Part shown: positions 25,258-33,163 of the stretch, piece after piece
Numbering within the stretch: the first letter of the stretch is position 1
Layout of the letters: every line of letters begins with the position of its first letter
Assembly: GCA_039039985.1 (NCBI GenBank)
Contig: JBCCOV010000004.1
Coordinates: 1 to 64,000 of the forward strand
Length of the DNA: 64,000 nt
Reading direction: 5' to 3'
Origin: JBCBWG01 sp039039985
Lineage (GTDB): Bacteria; Pseudomonadota; Alphaproteobacteria; Rhizobiales; Hyphomicrobiaceae
The notes under the pieces: model-generated
Database searches by the model: none
What the model was told of the DNA's origin: nothing
Seen by the model: only the letters and a program-made list of their open reading frames with translations
Translations under genes and position numbers: made by a program

Positions 25258-26442
25258 ATGACGGGCGCTGAAACGCAGGCCGGCAAGCCGCTACCATTCG
25301 ATGCCGCGCATTTGGATAGTTTGATGGACGAGGCCGGGCTCGACGTGCTGGTCGCGACGTCGAAGCATAACATTCAGTATTTGCTGGGCGGATACCGGTA
25401 TTTCTTTTTCGAGCACATGGATGCAATCGGCACCACGCGGTATCTGCCGGCGCTTGTCTACCAACGGGGCAAGCCCGAGAACGCGGCCTACATCGGCGCC
25501 AAGCAAGAAGTCTACGAAGAAGAACTCGGGAAGTTCTGGCCCGCGAAGCGTGATTTGGGTGATGTCGGCAGTCACGCGATGATGGCCCGTGTAGCGTCAC
25601 ATATCGCAGCACTGCCAGGCGTGAGGAGCGTCGGCGTAGAAGCGCCGTTTTTGTCGGCCGATGGATATCAGTCGCTGCGGGACGGTCTCGCGAATTGCGA
25701 CGTCGGCGATGCCGTCTTTCCGTTGGAGCGCTTGCGGGCCGTGAAGACGCAGGAAGAAATCGGCTATCTGCGTGAAGCGTCCGAGCGTGTCATCGACTCG
25801 ATGATGGCGACATTTCAGAAGCACTGTCGGCCGGGCGCGACCAAGTTGGACGTGACCGAAGCGCTGCGGAATGAAGAAGTGAGTCGGGAGCTGGGTTTTG
25901 ACTATTTGCTGATGACAGCCGGGACGTCACTGAACCGGGCACCATCTGACCAGCGCCTGGAGGCCGGTGATATCATCTCATTGGACAGCGGCGGGAACTA
26001 CAAAGGCTACATTGGTGATCTGTGTCGCATGGGGATCATTGGTGAACCGGATGCAGAGCTGGTCGATCTGTTGGGATTTGTCGAAGAGGTCCAGCAGATT
26101 GCGCGGAAGCCGGTCAAAGCCGGCGCACGCGGTGGGGATATCTGTGCGGTTGCAGAGGAGCGACGGACTGCGTCAGAGCACGCGCCCTATACCAACTTCC
26201 AAGCGCACGGCATGGGTCTGGTCACACACGAGGCGCCACGTCTCATGGACAGCCCGCGTTTCTCATATGGTGGATACGACATGGAGCGGCCGCTCGCAGC
26301 CGGCATGGTCCTCTCGCTCGAAACCACAATGGCTCATCCGAAGCGCGGCTTCGTCAAGCTGGAAGATACCGTGCTTGTCACGGAAACAGGCTGTGAAGGC
26401 CTCGGTGATACCAGGCGGGGATGGAACCGGGCAGGTGGATAG
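25258..26442 (+). CDS. M24-family metallopeptidase (Xaa-Pro dipeptidase/creatinase-like)
   Basis: A 394-residue pita-bread-fold enzyme. The N-terminal creatinase-like domain spans about 1-165. The catalytic domain carries all five metal ligands: SLDSGGNYKGYIGDLCRMG (two Asp), HGMGLVTHEAPRL (His), SLETTMAH (Glu) and VKLEDTVLVTE (Glu). GGAGGA precedes the ATG by about 8 bases. Members cleave Xaa-Pro dipeptides or act on creatine-like or other small amides. It is the last gene of the ligase-reductase-peptidase run (79 bp gap) and ends in a region convergent with the efflux pump. The substrate is unknown; its companions suggest a small-molecule role rather than general proteolysis. Confidence 0.88.
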   Translation: MTGAETQAGKPLPFDAAHLDSLMDEAGLDVLVATSKHNIQYLLGGYRYFFFEHMDAIGTTRYLPALVYQRGKPENAAYIGAKQEVYEEELGKFWPAKRDLGDVGSHAMMARVASHIAALPGVRSVGVEAPFLSADGYQSLRDGLANCDVGDAVFPLERLRAVKTQEEIGYLREASERVIDSMMATFQKHCRPGATKLDVTEALRNEEVSRELGFDYLLMTAGTSLNRAPSDQRLEAGDIISLDSGGNYKGYIGDLCRMGIIGEPDAELVDLLGFVEEVQQIARKPVKAGARGGDICAVAEERRTASEHAPYTNFQAHGMGLVTHEAPRLMDSPRFSYGGYDMERPLAAGMVLSLETTMAHPKRGFVKLEDTVLVTETGCEGLGDTRRGWNRAGG

Positions 26443-26464
26443 TTGAAACTGCCGTTCGGCGGAT

Positions 26465-26491
26465 CACCGGTTCGGTGTCCATGGACCGGTG
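26465..26491. terminator. Hairpin between convergent M24 and MFS genes
   Basis: CACCGGT and ACCGGTG form a 7-bp stem with a 13-base loop in the 99-bp gap between two convergent genes. This fits a weak bidirectional terminator; no T-run is present. Confidence 0.45.
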
Positions 26492-26541
26492 TCGTCGATC
26501 GCAGGAGTTGCGTCAGGCGCGAATGTGGGGGCTTGCGGCGG

Positions 26542-28065
26542 TCAGTCTTTCTCTTTGGGGACGTCGCGCAAGAGCCAGGCCAACGGAACGGCCAGTGCTG
26601 CCGTGATGGTGTAGAGATAGAATGCATTGATGTAGCCGATCATGGCTGCCTGGCGTTCGAGTTCGCTGGAAATCTGGGACAGGCCGATCGATGTAGTCGG
26701 GTCCCACGCTCCCAATGCGCTGGGCCAGGCGAGTGTTCGGTTAAAGTTTGAGACGTTCTCGGACAAGATCGCATAGTTCGCCGCGGTCGACCGAATGACG
26801 ACGACAACGGATGCAGAAATGAACAAGCTGGATCCGAAATTGCGGATCAAGTGAAACAGCGACATGCCCTCCGCCAGGTGGTGTCGCGAGAGGGTTGCGA
26901 ACGCTAGAACAGACATCGGCGTGAACGCGAGACCAAAGCCGAAGCCTTGCAGTGCATTTGTCCAAAAGACGTCCGCTGTCGTCATGTTGATGTCGAGTTG
27001 CGCCATCCACCAGCCCGATAGGGCTTGCAGGAAAAGCCCGGCTGCCAGGGCATAGCGCGCGTTCCAGCGCGTCGCCTGCACAACGATCAGGAACGAGGCG
27101 AGGTTGCCAAGCCCGCGGCCCGCCAGCAGCAGACCGATCAGGCTTTCGGGATACCCGCGGAGCCCGTGCAACAAGGTCGGGAACAACACCATGGGCGTGA
27201 AGCTGAGCATGCCCATGACGAATGCGACAAGCAAACCGACGGTGAAGTTGCGATCCAGGAGGATGCGCAGATCGAAAAACGGTCTATGGGTCGTGAGGCT
27301 GTGAACCACGAAAATCCAAAGCGCGCCTGCGGCAACACAGGCCTCGATCACAATCTCCGTTGATGCGAACCAGTCGAGCCGTTGGCCGCGATCGATGATC
27401 AGCTGCGCGGCGGAGAGGGCGCACGCAAGTGCCAGAAATCCGGTCCAATCGAATGACACGCGCCGCCGCTCGTTGTGTCCGGCCAGCGCGAACCATGTCA
27501 GGGCCGTGGCCACGATCGCAGGTGGCACGATCATCAGGAATGCGCCCTGCCAGTTCGTTGCCTCGCTGACAATGCTGCCCAGGGCCGGGCCGCTGATCGG
27601 TCCGAAGACGGCGCCGATACCCCAGATCATCGTAACCAAGGCATGCAATGGCCGCGGAAACGAAGCCATCAGGAGCCCTTGCCCCATCGGCATGATGGCC
27701 GCGCCGAAGAAGCCCTGCCCAATGCGCGCGGCGATGAGAAACTCCAGACTGTTTGCGATGCCGCACAATGCGGAACTGACGGTGAAGCCGGCCAGCGCGC
27801 CAAACAGAACGGTGCGCCAGCCGAGGCGATTGGCCAACCAACCGGTGAGCGGGGTTCCAACGGCGGTAGCGACCAGGTTGAATGTGACGACCCAAGCGAT
27901 CTGGTCCTGCGTGGCAGACATGGCGCCCTGGATCTGCGGTAGCACGACATTGGCGACCGTGATCGACATGCCGTAGAGCAGAGTCGTCAGTTGCACCGTA
28001 ACGAGAATGAGCCACTGGCGCGCGGTGATGTTCCAGATCGAGGGTGCGACGACGGCATCCGACAT
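26542..28065 (-). CDS. MFS transporter, DHA2 family (EmrB/QacA-type multidrug efflux)
   Basis: A 507-residue inner-membrane protein; the length fits the 14-helix DHA2 family. Family features include SITVANVVLPQIQGAMSATQ in helix 1, WVVTFNLVATAVGTPLTGWL and the loop motif A-like GWLANRLGWR, GQGFFGAAIMPMGQGLL, and the antiporter-type region around IWGIGAVFGPISGPALGSIV. It exports hydrophobic toxins in exchange for protons. No EmrA-type membrane-fusion gene or local regulator is adjacent, so it may work alone or with distant partners. It is divergent from the nfeD operon with a 366-bp gap. Confidence 0.92.
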   Translation of the reverse strand: MSDAVVAPSIWNITARQWLILVTVQLTTLLYGMSITVANVVLPQIQGAMSATQDQIAWVVTFNLVATAVGTPLTGWLANRLGWRTVLFGALAGFTVSSALCGIANSLEFLIAARIGQGFFGAAIMPMGQGLLMASFPRPLHALVTMIWGIGAVFGPISGPALGSIVSEATNWQGAFLMIVPPAIVATALTWFALAGHNERRRVSFDWTGFLALACALSAAQLIIDRGQRLDWFASTEIVIEACVAAGALWIFVVHSLTTHRPFFDLRILLDRNFTVGLLVAFVMGMLSFTPMVLFPTLLHGLRGYPESLIGLLLAGRGLGNLASFLIVVQATRWNARYALAAGLFLQALSGWWMAQLDINMTTADVFWTNALQGFGFGLAFTPMSVLAFATLSRHHLAEGMSLFHLIRNFGSSLFISASVVVVIRSTAANYAILSENVSNFNRTLAWPSALGAWDPTTSIGLSQISSELERQAAMIGYINAFYLYTITAALAVPLAWLLRDVPKEKD

Positions 28066-28431
28066 GACGTAGTTACCTGACCGCCGATCCTAAGATTTTC
28101 GGCTGACCGGCGGGCCGCTTCAGGTGGCTGCGTGGCAGGACGCCACATTGCGGTCGCTGTCGCTGAATGCCGACGCTGGTTTGGTTTGCTCTTCTCGTGC
28201 GCCACTGCGTCCTCGACGTTCCTTCAGTTGACCGGAAAGCGCAAGAGTATGGACAGCCGTGCTGACATTCCAAATGTGGGATGACAACACCGATACGCCG
28301 GCAACGATCCAACTCGCAAAGACGTCGCAGTTGACCTATACCATTCTATAGAGACGCGATCGTGATGTTTGCTGCCAGGGAGAAGCGCTGGCGCAGCGGA
28401 TCGCGAGGCCGGATTCGAATGGAGGCGTGTG
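28066..28431. other. 366-bp divergent gap between MFS and NfeD genes
   Basis: There is no credible gene. It should hold promoters for both neighbours. TTGACC occurs twice (around 28226 and 28333), but neither has a well-spaced -10 box. No strong inverted repeat was noticed. Confidence 0.35.
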
Positions 28432-29823
28432 ATGATACATCTGAGCCGCGCCGTAAACGTGATAGCCGTCGTTCTCTTCGCGAGCGTTCTGGTGAGTTTC
28501 GGGCCGTCGGCATCGTCTGTCGCGCAGGAACAAGGATCGCGGCCTGTCGTTGTCGCTGACGTCAAAGGCGCGATCGGCGTGGGAACGACGCTGCTGTTGG
28601 AAGAAGCGCTCGCGGTTGCCCGCCGCAGAGAGGCGGAGCTTCTTGTCCTGCAGATCGATACGCCGGGCGGTTTGGTCAGCGCGACACGAGAGGTCATCCA
28701 GAAGATCCTGGCGTCCCGCATTCCCATTGCGGTTTATGTGTCGCCCAGCGGGGCTCGCGCTGCAAGTGCCGGAACCTATATCGCCTACGCCGCGCACGTG
28801 TCGGCCATGGCGCCCGGAACGCATCTCGGCGCAGCGACACCGATTTCGCTGGGTCCGGCGCGCCCGACCGCTCCGGGCCAGCCACCTCCCCGCCAGCCCA
28901 ACCAACCGGCGGATAATGCACCAAGCAGCGCAGCCGAGCGCAAGGTTCTGAACGACGCGATCTCGTATCTCAAGAGCCTGGCTCAGCTGCGGGGGCGGAA
29001 TGTGGACTGGGCGGAAAAGGCGGTACGAGATGCGGCGACACTCACGGCGGATGAGGCATTGAAAGCCGGAGTTGTCGATTTTGTTGCCAAAGACCTGTCC
29101 GGCTTGCTCCGTCAGATCGACGGTCGGGAGGTGCAAACAGCGGTTGGTGCACGCCGGCTCGTTGTGCGCAATGCGATCGTTGTACCGGTCGAGCCGACGT
29201 GGAAGACCCAGATCATTTCGACGCTTACAAACCCGAACATCGCATTCATTCTCTTGATGATCGGCTTCTACGGCATAATCTTCGAGTTTTGGAGTCCGGG
29301 GTTGACGGGGCCGGGCGTGGTTGGCGGGATCAGTCTTCTCGTCGCTTTGATGGCGCTGTCGACCATGCCGGTCAGTTATGCCGGCGCGGCATTGCTGCTC
29401 CTTGGTCTGGTCCTGATGGTCGGCGAAGCGTTCGCGCCAGGTGTCGGCATACTTGGGATTGGGGGCGTGGTCGCTTTCACGCTGGGCGCCCTGTTCTTGT
29501 TTGATCCTAGTGGTTCCGACATCGATTTGGTGGTCGCATTGCCGGTTGTGTTGTCTGCCACTCTGACCAGTGCATTGCTGCTGATTGGCTTTCTTGGCTT
29601 CCTGGCCCGGGTGCGGCGCAAGGCGGTGGTGACCGGCGCAGAGGAGTTGCTGTCGCTAAGCGGCCGTGTTGTCAAATGGGGTGAGCAAGACGGTCAAGTG
29701 CTGATCCATGGTGAAATCTGGGCGGCGAAGTCGGCGCATCCCTTGGTGCCAGGTCAACGCGTGCTGGTCGCCGAACGTCAAGGACTGACGCTTATCGTGT
29801 ATCCGAGCGAGGAAAGGTCGTAG
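28432..29823 (+). CDS. nfeD: NfeD family membrane-bound serine protease (ClpP-class)
   Basis: A 463-residue membrane protein. A signal or anchor helix (about 8-30) precedes a ClpP/SppA-type peptidase domain (about 38-230). It contains LLVLQIDTPGGLVSATREV, the nucleophile region GARAASAGTYIAYAAHVSAM and the general-base Lys in the WAEKAVRDAATL segment. Four to five helices (about 255-390) follow, then a soluble OB-fold NfeD domain (about 400-463, with LSGRVVKWGEQDGQVLIHGE). GGAGG lies 6 bases before ATG 28432. NfeD proteases cut the hydrophobic C-terminus of stomatin-like partners; the slipin gene follows by 2 bp, the classical pairing. Confidence 0.92.
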   Translation: MIHLSRAVNVIAVVLFASVLVSFGPSASSVAQEQGSRPVVVADVKGAIGVGTTLLLEEALAVARRREAELLVLQIDTPGGLVSATREVIQKILASRIPIAVYVSPSGARAASAGTYIAYAAHVSAMAPGTHLGAATPISLGPARPTAPGQPPPRQPNQPADNAPSSAAERKVLNDAISYLKSLAQLRGRNVDWAEKAVRDAATLTADEALKAGVVDFVAKDLSGLLRQIDGREVQTAVGARRLVVRNAIVVPVEPTWKTQIISTLTNPNIAFILLMIGFYGIIFEFWSPGLTGPGVVGGISLLVALMALSTMPVSYAGAALLLLGLVLMVGEAFAPGVGILGIGGVVAFTLGALFLFDPSGSDIDLVVALPVVLSATLTSALLLIGFLGFLARVRRKAVVTGAEELLSLSGRVVKWGEQDGQVLIHGEIWAAKSAHPLVPGQRVLVAERQGLTLIVYPSEERS

Positions 29824-29825
29824 CC

Positions 29826-30608
29826 ATGCCGTCGATTGATTTGTTCTCCTGGCTGCTGCCGGTCGCGGTTGTGGTTGCCTTGCTGATTTCGGCTGTTCGT
29901 ATTCTGCGCGAATACGAGCGGGGTGTGATTTTCACACTGGGTCGCTTTCAGGGCGTCAAAGGGCCGGGCCTGATTTTCGTTATTCCGGTCGTGCAGCAGA
30001 TGGAGCGGGTCGACTTGCGCACACGCGTCTTCGACGTGCCGCCGCAGGATGTTATTTCACGCGATAACGTGTCCGTTCGGGTCAACGCCGTTGTGTACTA
30101 TCGTGTGATCGATCCCGAGAAGTCGATCATTCAAGTCGAGCACTTCGACCAGGCCACCAGCGAACTGGCGCAGACGACATTGCGATCTGTGGTTGGCCAG
30201 CACGAACTCGATCAAATGTTGGCGGAACGGGAACGGCTCAACGACGATGTTCAGAAGATACTCGACGCGCAAACCGATGCTTGGGGCATCAAAGTGTCCA
30301 ACGTTGAGCTGAAACACATCGACCTCGACGAAAAGATGGTGCGGGCGATCGCGAAACAGGCCGAGGCCGAGCGCTTGCGACGCGCCAAGATTATCGATGC
30401 CGAAGGCGAGTTGCAGGCGGCGGAGAAGCTGGTTGAGGCTGGTGATATCATGTCTCGGCGACCGGAGTCGATGCAGCTGAGATATCTCGGCACGCTCACC
30501 AACATTGCCAGTGAGAGAAGCTCAACGATCGTGTTCCCGATGCCGGTCGATTTGATCAAGGTGTTTGGCGGCCAAGTCGGTGCCGGGCCTGACCAAGGGC
30601 GGACGTAA
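29826..30608 (+). CDS. Slipin / stomatin-like SPFH protein
   Basis: A 260-residue SPFH (prohibitin-homology) protein. One N-terminal membrane helix (about 8-25) is followed by REYERGVIFTLGRFQGVKGP, VDLRTRVFDVPPQDVISRDN and VRVNAVVYYRVIDPEKSI. A C-terminal coiled-coil region (AIAKQAEAERLRRAKIIDAE) and a hydrophobic end (TIVFPMPVDLIKVFGG) that is the likely NfeD cleavage region complete it. Slipins oligomerise on the inner membrane and organise microdomains. Two bases separate it from nfeD, so expression is coupled. Length is normal. Confidence 0.93.
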   Translation: MPSIDLFSWLLPVAVVVALLISAVRILREYERGVIFTLGRFQGVKGPGLIFVIPVVQQMERVDLRTRVFDVPPQDVISRDNVSVRVNAVVYYRVIDPEKSIIQVEHFDQATSELAQTTLRSVVGQHELDQMLAERERLNDDVQKILDAQTDAWGIKVSNVELKHIDLDEKMVRAIAKQAEAERLRRAKIIDAEGELQAAEKLVEAGDIMSRRPESMQLRYLGTLTNIASERSSTIVFPMPVDLIKVFGGQVGAGPDQGRT

Positions 30609-30654
30609 CGTCGCGTACCGTGATCGCTGGGTCGACCCCATCTCGTCAGTCACG

Positions 30655-30686
30655 GCGCTCGATCAGGAGGGCGCTCGATCAGGAGT
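30655..30686 (+). repeat. Tandem 16-bp duplication carrying a second ribosome-binding site
   Basis: GCGCTCGATCAGGAGG is followed immediately by GCGCTCGATCAGGAGT, 15 of 16 bases equal. Each copy contains AGGAG; the second is 9 bases before the GTG start of the next gene. A further 13-base copy (GCGCTCGATCAGG) occurs inside that gene at 30872-30884. Confidence 0.85.
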
Positions 30687-30694
30687 GGGTTCGC

Positions 30695-31670
30695 GTGCGG
30701 CTTGCCACGTTCAATGTCGAGCATCTCGATATGCCACCGCGTGCCAGTCTCCCAATTGCGGACCGTGTGGCGGTATTGCGTCCGATCCTTGAACGGCTGG
30801 ATGCGGACATTCTTTGCCTGCAGGAGGTCAATGGCCAAAAGGTTCCAGGCGAGGGACGGCGAGAGCTGATCGCGCTCGATCAGGTGCTGGATGGGACACA
30901 GTACGCCGACAGGTACCGCTGTGCGACGATCGCTCAGAGCGGGAAAGCCGGTGTCGGCGATACACACAACCTCGTTGTCATTTCACGCTATCCAATCGTT
31001 GACGTGCGCGAGGTGCGACATACGCATGTTGCGCCGATCGGATACGTACCCGTGACCGCGACGCCCGAGCCGGCACGCAAGTCGATCGCGTTTGATCGCC
31101 CGGTCCTTCGCGCCGTACTCGCGTTGCCATCGGGTCAGCAGCTGATTGTGCATAACGTGCATTTTCGTGCGGCATTGGCGAGCCCGGTTGCCGGTCAAAA
31201 GCGCAGTGCGTCCGTATGGAACAGCGCAAGCGGCTGGGCTGAAGGTCTGTTTGTGTCGACCATGAAGCGTTCGGCCCAGGCGCTCGATTTGCGGCTTGAT
31301 GTCGATCGCACACTGGATGATCAGCCGGACGCTCTAATCGCCGTGATTGGTGACCTCAATGCGGAAGCTTATGAGATGCCAACCCGCATCCTCATGGCCG
31401 GGCCGGACGAAACGGGCAACCCAATGCTCGCCTCACGTGCGCTTCATTCGGTTGCCGATCGCTTGCCGGAGGATCAGCGCTTCACGATCGTCCATGGCAC
31501 GCGGCGGCAGATGCTGGATTCATATGCTGTTGAGCCCAAATCTGGCGCAACTGTTAAGCGGTGTCAGCATTCTGCACGACACGATTGTAGGGACGACGGG
31601 CGATGGTGCGCACGCGCCCCTGCCGGGATCGTCGCACGCGCCAATAGTTGCTGAATTTCAGCTTCCGTAA
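30695..31670 (+). pseudogene. Endonuclease/exonuclease/phosphatase family gene with a +1 frameshift near its 3' end
   Basis: The reading frame from GTG 30695 (AGGAG 9 bases upstream) gives VRLATFNVEHLD, LDADILCLQEVNGQ, VVISRYPIVD and VIGDLNAEAYEMPT, the metal and catalytic segments of the EEP (DNase I/sphingomyelinase-like) fold. Near 31519 the frame reads RRQMLDSY... and loses similarity, continuing to a stop at 31654. The frame one base over reads HMLLSPNLAQLLSGVSILHD and ends SSHAPIVAEFQLP with TAA at 31668-31670. Removing one T of 31519-31520 restores MLDHMLLSPNL, the LDH(x)L(x)S motif expected there, and the final catalytic His (SHAP). The gene is thus recently broken, or the base is a sequencing error. 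Calling it a phosphodiesterase-type enzyme is secure; the substrate is not. Confidence 0.8.
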
Positions 31671-31755
31671 AGCATCATGTTCGGAGGTTGCCGCCAACGC
31701 TATTCACCATGCACGGCGTCGTGTCGGTTGCTGGCCTCGATGAGATGTCGGCGCG

Positions 31756-32385
31756 TCAAATACCGGTGAGCGGCTGTAGCAGACGACCGATCACACCTGT
31801 AAAGCGCGCTTTCTTCTCGCTGGCGATCAAGCAGATGCAACCGACATCGGGATCGGCAACCGGCCGATGTTCGATATCGTCGTCAAGGTCAGCAACATCA
31901 CCTGCGCGGAACTCTCCGATATGGTCCTGGTAGGCGCCTTCCAGGATCAGCGTGAGTTCCGACCCGCCGTGGCCATGTTCGGGCATGGTTTGGCCGCGCT
32001 GAACTTTAAGCAGGCGAAGATCTCCACGATCGCTATCGCGGACCGGCACTGGATAATGCCAAACACCAAAGCCGAGGCGCTTCCAATGGATCTCATCCAA
32101 CGATTGCCCAACCAGTTGGGCAACGGGATCCAAGTCTCCGGACGGATCGGGCAAGTCGTCAAACTTACGCGGCGCAACATCCATTGCCGGAAGCGTAATG
32201 GGCTTACGGTCAACGGGCAGATCGTCAAACAACGCAGCACCTATCAGTCCCATGCTTTCCACGCGGTCTCGACAGGTCTGGCACATTGTCAAATGCGTCC
32301 AAACCACGGCCGACAGAGACGCTGGGAGTGAACCGGCTGCGTAGCTCATGAGTGTCGCGTCATCAGGATGATGCGTGATTTTCAT
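31756..32385 (-). CDS. chrR: Zinc-dependent anti-sigma factor ChrR, cupin type
   Basis: A 209-residue anti-sigma factor matching Rhodobacter ChrR in layout. The N-terminal anti-sigma domain has the Zn ligands His6, His31, Cys35 and Cys38 (THLTMCQTC), the same numbering as in R. sphaeroides ChrR. The C-terminal cupin domain (about 100-195) keeps ligands equivalent to its second metal site: His137, His139, Glu143 (EHGHGGSE) and His173. ChrR holds RpoE inactive until singlet oxygen or organic peroxide triggers release. Its ATG overlaps the rpoE stop (TAATG), so the pair is translated together. It is convergent with the frameshifted EEP gene. Confidence 0.95.
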   Translation of the reverse strand: MKITHHPDDATLMSYAAGSLPASLSAVVWTHLTMCQTCRDRVESMGLIGAALFDDLPVDRKPITLPAMDVAPRKFDDLPDPSGDLDPVAQLVGQSLDEIHWKRLGFGVWHYPVPVRDSDRGDLRLLKVQRGQTMPEHGHGGSELTLILEGAYQDHIGEFRAGDVADLDDDIEHRPVADPDVGCICLIASEKKARFTGVIGRLLQPLTGI

Positions 32386-32981
32386 TATTGCAGGTCCTCT
32401 ACCGTCTCACGCAGCTTTTGATACGCAAGGCGCATGCGTGACTTCACGGTTCCAAGCGGCAGTTCCAAACGTTCAGCAATCTCACTATGTGAGAGGCCTT
32501 CAAGATAGGACAGGATGACAACTTCATGCTGGTCCTGTGGAAGTGTACGCAAAGCGGCCTGAACACGATCACGTCGCTCGCCCTGCGATACGACCTCGTC
32601 CGGTGGCAGATCACCTGACGGCTCCTCATTCAAGCCGTCGGGCAGTTCCTGCCAAACGGTTTCGCGGCGGATCCTGTCAATGCGGAGATTGCGGGCGATC
32701 GTGTAGATCCACGTTGTGGCACTGCCCTTCTCACCAGAGTAGAGCTGCGCTTTTCGCCACACCGTCATCAGCGTTTCCTGCGCAAGTTCTTCCGCGGTCG
32801 CAGGATCTGCACCTTGTCGGATCATGTAAGACTTTACGCGTGGTGCGAAATTCTCGAATAAGGTCCGGAAAGCCTCCGCATCGTTGTGGAGAGCGATCCG
32901 CTGAAGGAGGTCGGTCATAAGCGCGACATCCAATGGCGCTGAACGAGAAGTATGGCGGTCGGCGGTTGCAGTGCGGAGCAT
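32385..32981 (-). CDS. rpoE: RpoE-type ECF sigma factor (ChrR-controlled, ECF11-like)
   Basis: A 198-residue ECF sigma factor from ATG 32981. Region 2 reads EAFRTLFENFAPRVKSYMIR, EELAQETLMTVWRKAQLY and TTWIYTIARNLRIDRIRRE. Region 4 reads ALRTLPQDQHEVVILSYLEG, LSHSEIAERLELPLGTVKSR. It directs transcription of photooxidative-stress genes when ChrR is inactivated. I favour start 32981 because AGAGG lies 7 bases upstream and a matching ECF promoter ends about 25 bases before it; a later ATG at 32918 has a weaker site. Genes of this pair are normally auto-regulated, which the promoter at 33007-33036 supports. Confidence 0.94.
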   Translation of the reverse strand: MLRTATADRHTSRSAPLDVALMTDLLQRIALHNDAEAFRTLFENFAPRVKSYMIRQGADPATAEELAQETLMTVWRKAQLYSGEKGSATTWIYTIARNLRIDRIRRETVWQELPDGLNEEPSGDLPPDEVVSQGERRDRVQAALRTLPQDQHEVVILSYLEGLSHSEIAERLELPLGTVKSRMRLAYQKLRETVEDLQ

Positions 32982-33006
32982 AGGGAGCCTCTGTACGACA
33001 GCGCAA

Positions 33007-33036
33007 TCGTTACGCGCGCATTTGCGCATCGGATCT
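33007..33036 (-). promoter_or_regulatory. Candidate RpoE (ECF11) autoregulatory promoter
   Basis: On the minus strand AGATCC (33036-33031) is followed by an 18-base spacer and TAACGA (33012-33007). The RpoE/ChrR consensus known from Rhodobacter is TGATCC-N18-TAAGA. Five of six -35 bases, the exact spacing and the TAA of the -10 match. It lies just upstream of rpoE. Confidence 0.65.
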
Positions 33037-33055
33037 GCGGGAGACGCACTGGCCT

Positions 33056-33079
33056 CAACGAAGCTATCGACCTTCGTTG
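33056..33079. repeat. Perfect 8-bp inverted repeat in the rpoE/CPA2 gap
   Basis: CAACGAAG and CTTCGTTG flank 8 bases between the divergent rpoE and antiporter genes. It could be an operator or, on RNA, a leader hairpin of the antiporter transcript. Confidence 0.5.
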
Positions 33080-33088
33080 TAGGCAGAT

Positions 33089-33102
33089 GGTCTAATTAGA
33101 CC
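33089..33102. promoter_or_regulatory. 14-bp perfect palindrome, candidate operator of the antiporter gene
   Basis: GGTCTAATTAGACC is a complete palindrome in an AT-rich stretch 62 bases upstream of the antiporter ATG. It has the symmetry of a dimeric repressor site. No regulator gene of fitting type is adjacent, so the binder is unknown. Confidence 0.5.
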
Positions 33103-33163
33103 TTAGTATTAATTTTGCGCGACGGCCAGTCCAAGTTTGGATTTCGAGGGGGAACAGGGAAGG

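Noticed and set aside
28336..29136. Minus-strand open frame of about 266 codons opposite nfeD
   Set aside because: The nfeD reading has catalytic motifs, a ribosome site and the expected slipin partner; the antisense frame has none.
31500..31540. Programmed +1 frameshift in the EEP gene
   Set aside because: No slippery run, rare-codon stop context or internal ribosome-site signal was seen; mutation or sequencing error is simpler.
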